Positions 59,257 through 64,000 of a DNA stretch of 64,000 nucleotides are shown here, piece after piece. The position numbers and the translations under genes were made by a program. The notes beneath the pieces are model-generated. The model was not told the DNA's origin, searched no databases, and saw only the letters and a list, made by a program, of their open reading frames with translations. The DNA comes from JALZKA01 sp963717635. Lineage in GTDB: Bacteria; Actinomycetota; Thermoleophilia; Solirubrobacterales; 70-9. The stretch covers positions 2,046,001 through 2,110,000 of the forward strand of contig OY970347.1 of assembly GCA_963717635.1 (NCBI GenBank), in the 5' to 3' direction. Every line of letters begins with the position of its first letter. Positions within the stretch are counted from its first letter, which is position 1.

Positions 59257-59930
59257 TGGCCCGGCTCCGGATCATCGGCCTGACGCTGCTGGCCCTCGCG
59301 GTGCCGACGGTCGCGTTCGGCGGCGAGGAGGCTCCCTCGGGCCCACAGTCGCTGTCGGTCAGCGCCTCGCTCGGAAGCTGCGGCCTGGCGAATGCGGCGA
59401 TCGTCTGCCAGATCGACGCCAGCTGGAACGCGCTCGAGGGCGCCGACTACTACACGGTCAGCGTCACCAGGCCCGACGGTTCGGTCCTGGACCTGGGCCA
59501 AGCCGCCGGCACTTCTCGCACGCTGTTCGTCTCCTATGTGGGCTCGGGCAGCTACTCCGTCCAGGTGGCCGCGTGGGGCACGCCGCCCGGCGAGGACGAG
59601 CCCGAGGTCCTGGCGCGCGAGAACGCTCTCTCCGCCGGCGACGGTCGCCGTGACCGCGCCGTTGCCTCTGAGCCCGAAGGCTCAGGGCCGGCGGGCGAGG
59701 GCCGAAGCACGGACGCGTCCACGGCCAGCGGGGCGCCGGAAGGCGATGACGAGGTCGTGGCGACGCCAACCGTCGAGCTCCCGGAATGCGCGGAGGAGCC
59801 CGAGGACGAGGGCGAGCCGACCGCGGAGGAGGTCACCGAGGCCGCCGGAGCAGCCGCGGCGGCCGAGAACCTCGCCGCCGACGTTGCGGCCGAGGGCCTG
59901 GCCGACGACGTCCCGGCCCTCTGTCCCTAG
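59256..59930 (+). CDS. Secreted protein with a fibronectin III-like domain
   Basis: A 224-residue exported protein. Residues 1-20 are a signal peptide. Residues ~30-120 look like one FN3-type beta sandwich (ASWNALEGADYYTVSVTRPD, GSYSVQVAAWGTP). The C-terminal half is acidic and low complexity, then an Ala-rich helix (AAAAAENLAADVAAEGLADD). ATG 59256 overlaps the stop of the upstream anchored protein, suggesting that the two act together on the outer surface. No enzyme motif seen. Confidence 0.78.
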   Translation: MARLRIIGLTLLALAVPTVAFGGEEAPSGPQSLSVSASLGSCGLANAAIVCQIDASWNALEGADYYTVSVTRPDGSVLDLGQAAGTSRTLFVSYVGSGSYSVQVAAWGTPPGEDEPEVLARENALSAGDGRRDRAVASEPEGSGPAGEGRSTDASTASGAPEGDDEVVATPTVELPECAEEPEDEGEPTAEEVTEAAGAAAAAENLAADVAAEGLADDVPALCP

Positions 59931-59939
59931 CCCCGGCGC

Positions 59940-59945
59940 TACGAT
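59940..59945 (+). promoter_or_regulatory. -10 element for the aldehyde dehydrogenase gene
   Basis: TACGAT, 7 nt before ATG 59953. The identical hexamer precedes tRNA-Leu by 6 nt at 61904-61909. Confidence 0.55.
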
Positions 59946-59952
59946 CCGGCGG

Positions 59953-61434
59953 ATGCCGACGGCCACCGCCGAAGCGCTCTCAACACCCGCGCGAGAATTC
60001 CTGGGCCGAACGCCCGGCAAGCTCCTGATCGGCGGCGCCTGGGCCGAGCCCGCCACCGGGGCCACCTTCGCCACCGTCGATCCCGCAACAGGCGACGAGA
60101 TCTGTCCCGTCGCCCAGGCCGGCGCCGACGATGTCGCCGCAGCTGTGGCCGCTGCCCAGGCTGCCCTCGACGGCCCGCTCCGCAAGGTCAACCCGGCGAA
60201 ACGGTCGGCCCTGATCAATGCGCTCGCGGAGCTGGTCAAGGCCAACGGCGACGAGCTCGCCGAGCTGGAGTCGCTGGACAACGGCAAGCCGCTGGCGATG
60301 GCCAAGGGCGACGTCGCCGCGACCGTGAACCACCTGCGCTACTTCGCCGGTTGGCCGACGAAGATCGAGGGCGAGACCATCCCGGTCTCGGCCCGCGACG
60401 TGCTCTGTTACACGGTGCGCGAGCCGGTCGGCGTCTGCGGCCAGATCATCCCCTGGAACTTCCCGCTCCTGATGGCGGCCTGGAAGATCGCGCCGGCCCT
60501 TGCGGCCGGATGCCCGATCGTGTTGAAGCCGGCCGAGCAGACGCCGCTCACCGCTCTGCGCCTGGGCGAGCTCGCACTCGAGGCCGGGTTGCCAGAGGGC
60601 TCTTTGAACGTGATCACCGGCGACGGCGAAACCGGCGCCGCGCTGGTCGACGACCCGGGCGTGGCCAAGATCGCGTTCACCGGCTCGACCGAGGTCGGCC
60701 GCGAGATCGCCGCCAAATGCGGGCGCTCCCTGAAACGCGTGACGCTTGAGCTCGGCGGCAAGAGCCCGAACATCATCCTCGAAGACGCCGATCTGTCGCG
60801 AGCCGTCAAGGGCTCGTTTCAGGGCATCTACTTCAACAGCGGTCAGGCCTGCAATGCGGGCTCGCGCCTGTTCGTCGCGCGCGAGCTGTTCGACCAGGTG
60901 GTCGAGGAACTGGCTCAGTTCGCCCGCGGCGCCAAGGTCGGGCCCGGGCTCGAGCCCGACTCGGAGTTCGGTCCGCTCGTTTCGGCGGAGCAGTTCGAAC
61001 GTGTCAAGGGCTACATCGACTCCGGGCTCGACGAGGGTGCCGAGGCCGTCGCGGGCGGTTCGCCCGAGAACGGCAACGGCTACTTCGTCTCCCCCACCCT
61101 GTTCACCGGCGTCGAGGACGGGATGCGGATCGCCCGCGAAGAGATCTTCGGCCCGGTGCTCGTCGCGATGCCGTTCGACGACCTCGAAGAGGTCGCCGCC
61201 CGCGCCAACGACACGGAGTACGGCCTCGCGGCCGGACTTTGGACTCGCGACATCTCGAACGCGCACAAGCTCGCCGGCATGTTGAAGGCGGGCAACGTCT
61301 ACATCAACACCTGGGGTGGCGGCGACCCCGCGGCGCCATTCGGTGGATACAAGGCCTCCGGGATCGGCCGGGAAAAGGGTCACGCGAACCTGGATGCGTA
61401 CCTGGAAACGAAAACAGTCTGGACACAACTCTGA
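59953..61434 (+). CDS. NAD(P)-dependent aldehyde dehydrogenase
   Basis: A 493-residue enzyme that oxidises aldehydes to acids. The Rossmann entry is GQIIPWNFPLLMAAWKIAPA, the cofactor loop is FTGSTEVGREIA, the general-base Glu is in LELGGKSPNI and the catalytic Cys is in GQACNAGSR. Length and order are normal. It resembles betaine-aldehyde/general ALDH1-2-like members. The start is ATG 59953 because TACGAT sits 7 nt upstream; longer readings overlap the FN3 gene. It is coupled to a SRPBCC gene by a 1-base overlap. Confidence 0.95.
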   Translation: MPTATAEALSTPAREFLGRTPGKLLIGGAWAEPATGATFATVDPATGDEICPVAQAGADDVAAAVAAAQAALDGPLRKVNPAKRSALINALAELVKANGDELAELESLDNGKPLAMAKGDVAATVNHLRYFAGWPTKIEGETIPVSARDVLCYTVREPVGVCGQIIPWNFPLLMAAWKIAPALAAGCPIVLKPAEQTPLTALRLGELALEAGLPEGSLNVITGDGETGAALVDDPGVAKIAFTGSTEVGREIAAKCGRSLKRVTLELGGKSPNIILEDADLSRAVKGSFQGIYFNSGQACNAGSRLFVARELFDQVVEELAQFARGAKVGPGLEPDSEFGPLVSAEQFERVKGYIDSGLDEGAEAVAGGSPENGNGYFVSPTLFTGVEDGMRIAREEIFGPVLVAMPFDDLEEVAARANDTEYGLAAGLWTRDISNAHKLAGMLKAGNVYINTWGGGDPAAPFGGYKASGIGREKGHANLDAYLETKTVWTQL

Positions 61435-61883
61435 TGGGATTGATTCACGCGAGCCACACCGTCGAGATCGATGCTCCGCGCGAGCGTGTCTACGAGGTCG
61501 CCGCCGACGTCCCGGGCGCGACGGCATGGAACCCGGCGACCGAGGAGGTCGACGTCATCGAGACGGACCGCGAGGGCCGCGCCGAACTGGTCGATGTCAA
61601 GGCGGACGCGATGGTCAAGAAGACGAACTCCACGATGCGCTTCCGCTATGACCCGCCCAACGGTCTCAGCTGGACCCAGGAGAAGGGCGAGGTCAAGTCG
61701 CTCGACGGCCGCTGGGAGCTGACCGAGCTCGACGGCGGTCGCACCCAGGCCAGCTACATCCTTGACTTCGACCCCGGCCGAATGCTCGGCCTGCTCCTGC
61801 GCGGCCCCGTCGAAGGCAAGGTCAAGGAGTTTCTCACCAAGGGCGCCGCGGAGGGCCTGAAGAAGCACATCGAGAGCGGCTAG
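61434..61883 (+). CDS. SRPBCC (polyketide cyclase/START-like) family protein
   Basis: A 149-residue helix-grip protein: SHTVEIDAPRERVYEVAADV at the start, WNPATEEVDVIETDREGRAE, a central beta-sheet and a long C-terminal helix (KVKEFLTKGAAEGLKKHIES). It binds a hydrophobic ligand in most family members. ATG 61434 overlaps the aldehyde dehydrogenase stop (TGATG), so it is translated with it and may bind the aldehyde substrate or product (inference). Confidence 0.88.
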   Translation: MGLIHASHTVEIDAPRERVYEVAADVPGATAWNPATEEVDVIETDREGRAELVDVKADAMVKKTNSTMRFRYDPPNGLSWTQEKGEVKSLDGRWELTELDGGRTQASYILDFDPGRMLGLLLRGPVEGKVKEFLTKGAAEGLKKHIESG

Positions 61884-61903
61884 TGCCGCGCATCGTGCGC
61901 AAC

Positions 61904-61909
61904 TACGAT
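61904..61909 (+). promoter_or_regulatory. -10 element of tRNA-Leu
   Basis: TACGAT, with 6 nt to the first base of the tRNA. Since a tRNA must start near its 5' end, this calibrates the -10 consensus used for the leaderless calls. Confidence 0.6.
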
Positions 61910-61915
61910 TCCGGG

Positions 61916-62000
61916 GCCCGGGTAGGCAAACTGGGAAAGCCGGCGGACTTAAAATCCGCTGTCCTTCGGGGCGTTGCGGGTTCGAGTCCCGCCCCGGGCA
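61916..62000 (+). tRNA. tRNA-Leu (anticodon UAA)
   Basis: 85 nt without encoded CCA. The 7-bp acceptor GCCCGGG / CCCGGGC, anticodon loop with TAA (CGGACTTAAAATCCG), a long variable arm (TGTCCTTCGGGGCGTT) and T arm GCGGG-TTCGAGT-CCCGC are typical of class II tRNA-Leu. A hairpin with GGGGC / GCCCC arms follows at ~62007-62031. Confidence 0.97.
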
Positions 62001-62064
62001 CTGATTTGGGGCTTAATCCGGCTTAACGCCCCGTGCCTAGGCGCGCAACTGCGGCGCTGTTACC

Positions 62065-63558
62065 GTGTTCGAGGAGTTGAGCTTGGAGGCCTCCGCCCTC
62101 ACACACGCCAGCAGGCTCGGCCTGCTCGGAAGACGGTCCCCGCTCCTGCGACTGCAGGGCGATGCGCGCCTGATCGCGCTCATCCGGGACGGTCAGGAGC
62201 GCGCGTTCGAAACGCTCTTCGAGCGCTATCAATCCCGGCTGCTTGCGTTCTGCCGGGGCATGCTCGCCTCGGCCGAGGACGCCGAGGACGTGCTCCAAGA
62301 GGTGTTCGTCGCCGCGCACAAGGCGATTCTCACCGACAGCCGCGCGATCAACGCACGGCCCTGGCTCTACCGGATCGCCCGCAACCGGTGTCTCAATCAC
62401 CTGCGCAAGCCGGTGCCCGAGGGGCAGGACTCGATGGACGTGCACCCGCACGAGAACGGCACCTCGGTGGCCGAGCGTGTGCAGAACCGTGAGGAATTCC
62501 GGGCGCTGATCGTCGACGTGCAGGGCCTGCCCGAGACGCAGCGGACAGCGCTGCTGCTGCGCGAGATCGACGCACTGGCCTATGAGGAGATCGCGGTCGC
62601 CATGGACACCACGATTCCGGCCGTGAAGTCGCTGTTGGTGAGGGCGCGGATGTCGCTGGCGGATTGCAGCCAGGGGCGGCACCTGACGTGCGACGAGGTT
62701 CATCTGGAGCTGGCCGAGGCGGCCGAGGGGCTCCGGAAGGCGTCCGGCCCCGCTCGCGCTCACATGCGCGGCTGTGACGGCTGCCGGGAGTACCGCCTCG
62801 AGCTGCGGCGCAACGGCAGGGCTCTGGCCGCGCTGGCGCCGATCGGCCCACTGGCCATGATCCACGGCTTCCTGACGGGCAAGCTCGGCCTCGGCGGCGC
62901 GAAGCTTGGCGCCGGTTCGGGCGCGGGCGCCTCCGCCGGCGGCGCGACCGCCACGACAGCGGCCGGCGGCAGCGGCGCAGCGGTCGGCGGCGCAGCTGCG
63001 GCCGGGGGTGGCGGGATGAGCCTCGCCGGCGGCGCGGCGGCGGGCGGGCTTGGAGGAGCCCTTGGGACGAAGGCCGCGGCCAGCGTCGCGAGCATGGCGT
63101 TGCTGACGGCCGGCGCTGTCGAGGTCAAGAACCTTTACCAAAACAGGGAGTCGCATCGGGCGGCGCCGATCGAGCGCAACGTATCGATGGCAATGGCCGG
63201 CCCTGCCACCCGCGGCACCGCTCATGTCGCACCGGCTGACGCGGACCCGGCGGGCGGCGCCCCGGCTGACGAACTGGCGCGGGTCGAGCCCGCCGAGCAT
63301 GCTGCACCCATGTCTCCGCGCGAGGAAACCGGCCCTGCGAGCGGCGTCGCGGATGCGGTCGCCCCCGGCGCCGAGACCGGCACCGGAACCACCGATGGCA
63401 GCCTGACGTTCGAACCGAGCCCCACTCATCCGGCCACCACCGTGCCGCCGGTCACCGAACCGCCGCCGGCCCAGCCGCCGCCCGGCGCACCGCCATCCGT
63501 GGAGCCGACGCCGGAGACGCCACCGGCCGCGACCCCACCGCCTCCCCCGGCCCCCTAG
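62065..63558 (+). CDS. Second ECF sigma factor fused to anti-sigma zinc motif, hydrophobic segment and Pro-rich tail
   Basis: A 497-residue protein (493 if TTG 62077 is the start, since TACCGT at 62061-62066 overlaps GTG 62065). Sigma region 2 is at ~45-115 (LFERYQSRLLAFCRGML, EDAEDVLQEVFVAAHKA) and region 4 at ~150-205. Then C209, H233-x3-C237-x2-C240 form the ZAS-like zinc site. Residues ~255-355 are Gly/Ala-rich and hydrophobic with one good membrane span near the end (AAASVASMALLTAGAVEV). The tail is acidic, then Pro/Thr-rich. Same architecture as the gene at 50.3-51.6 kb. Stop overlaps the convergent kinase stop (CTAG). Confidence 0.87.
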   Translation: MFEELSLEASALTHASRLGLLGRRSPLLRLQGDARLIALIRDGQERAFETLFERYQSRLLAFCRGMLASAEDAEDVLQEVFVAAHKAILTDSRAINARPWLYRIARNRCLNHLRKPVPEGQDSMDVHPHENGTSVAERVQNREEFRALIVDVQGLPETQRTALLLREIDALAYEEIAVAMDTTIPAVKSLLVRARMSLADCSQGRHLTCDEVHLELAEAAEGLRKASGPARAHMRGCDGCREYRLELRRNGRALAALAPIGPLAMIHGFLTGKLGLGGAKLGAGSGAGASAGGATATTAAGGSGAAVGGAAAAGGGGMSLAGGAAAGGLGGALGTKAAASVASMALLTAGAVEVKNLYQNRESHRAAPIERNVSMAMAGPATRGTAHVAPADADPAGGAPADELARVEPAEHAAPMSPREETGPASGVADAVAPGAETGTGTTDGSLTFEPSPTHPATTVPPVTEPPPAQPPPGAPPSVEPTPETPPAATPPPPPAP

Positions 63559-64000
63559 TCCGAGTCCGGCATCGTCGCGCGCACCCGGGTTCCGCCTCCG
63601 GGCCGCGACTCGATCTCGAGCTCGCCGCCGGTTGCCTCCACGCGCTGGACAACCGAGGCGAGGCCAATGTGCCCCGACGCAAGCGCTTCGCGGGGCCGTG
63701 ACGGGTCCATCCCCCGGCCGTCGTCGTCAATCTCGAGCACGACACCGGCATCACCCGGGGTCAGGCCCACGCCCACCCGGCTCGCAGCGGCGTGATGGAC
63801 GACGTTCGCCAGCAGCTCGCGGACGACTGCGAGCACCAGCTCGTCGCTGCGCCCGGAGGCGGCGGGGTGCAGTTCAACCTCAACCTCGAAGCCGCCCTGG
63901 CGCTCCGCCTGGCGCGCGACGGCGCCGACGGCCTGTTCGAGCCCGCCGCGCTCGAGCGTGACCGGGTGCAGGGCAAGCAATGCCTCGCGCAGATCCGCGA
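63555..64000 (-). CDS. Sensor histidine kinase, C-terminal ATPase part, partial
   Basis: About 148 residues, open to the right edge. It starts mid-domain at DLREALLALHPVTLERGGLE, the end of a HisKA_3-type dimerisation helix, followed by the N box (VRELLANVVHHAAASRVGVG) and the G1 box (EIDDDGRGMD), then a G2-like GLASVVQRVEATGGEL. This is the NarL/LiaS class of two-component kinase. The sensing domain and any response regulator lie beyond the window. Convergent with the ECF fusion gene. Confidence 0.9.
   Translation of the reverse strand, partial: ADLREALLALHPVTLERGGLEQAVGAVARQAERQGGFEVEVELHPAASGRSDELVLAVVRELLANVVHHAAASRVGVGLTPGDAGVVLEIDDDGRGMDPSRPREALASGHIGLASVVQRVEATGGELEIESRPGGGTRVRATMPDSD

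Overview
This is a GC-rich actinobacterial chromosome segment, most likely from the class Thermoleophilia (Solirubrobacterales-like). The clues are a six-gene mce lipid-transport operon, several SnoaL-like paralogues that begin MSEENVEI and end EALEAAGLSE, a DksA-like protein whose zinc cysteines are lost, ECF sigma factors fused to an anti-sigma zinc motif plus a hydrophobic segment and a low-complexity tail, and many genes with a TANNNT hexamer only 6-10 nt before the start codon, as expected for leaderless mRNAs. The taxonomic call is inference from gene content.

Layout. 1-9.2 kb: six consecutive MCE/MlaD genes on the minus strand; the sixth runs off the left edge, and no yrbE or mceG gene precedes the first. 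9.3-17.8 kb: a serine beta-lactamase-fold hydrolase, a large secreted M19 dipeptidase-like protein, a wax ester synthase/DGAT, and a penicillin-binding protein coupled to a zinc-less DksA protein. 18-26 kb: a secreted calcium-binding-repeat protein, an MFS transporter, ogt, dinB under a perfect LexA box, a cold-shock protein, a VOC protein coupled to an acyl-CoA dehydrogenase, a cupin and a DUF899 protein. 27.0-31.6 kb: a compact divergent cluster holding a DCC-type thiol oxidoreductase (DUF393), a nine-helix membrane protein resembling presenilin/signal-peptide-peptidase GxGD proteases, a small anchored protein, an HTTM (vitamin-K carboxylase-like) protein, and a protein that appears to join a secreted alpha/alpha-toroid to a MarC-like membrane domain. 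This is my best candidate for an undescribed membrane-protein modification system.

31.9-42.6 kb is accessory DNA: an NmrA-type reductase, a lipoprotein, SnoaL-like genes interleaved with five copies of a ~35-bp repeat, a methyltransferase, a secreted trypsin-like protease, a PD-(D/E)XK-like protein and a serine recombinase lacking its catalytic domain. The recombinase runs into tRNA-fMet on the opposite strand. A 118-bp copy of its 3' end, including the last 9 nt of the tRNA, lies exactly 5,800 bp away, indicating serial integration at this tRNA.

42.8-64 kb returns to ordinary chromosome: a MacB/FtsX-type exporter, Ppx/GppA, a blue copper protein coupled to a Tat-exported multicopper oxidase that probably starts at CTG, a GNAT enzyme, a cysteine-repeat secreted protein, the first ECF fusion, a MarR gene divergent from a three-gene drug-efflux ABC operon, a ThDP enzyme, a membrane adenylate cyclase, two envelope proteins, an aldehyde dehydrogenase coupled to an SRPBCC protein, tRNA-Leu(UAA), the second ECF fusion, and the end of a histidine kinase. 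No CRISPR array, insertion sequence or rRNA gene was seen.
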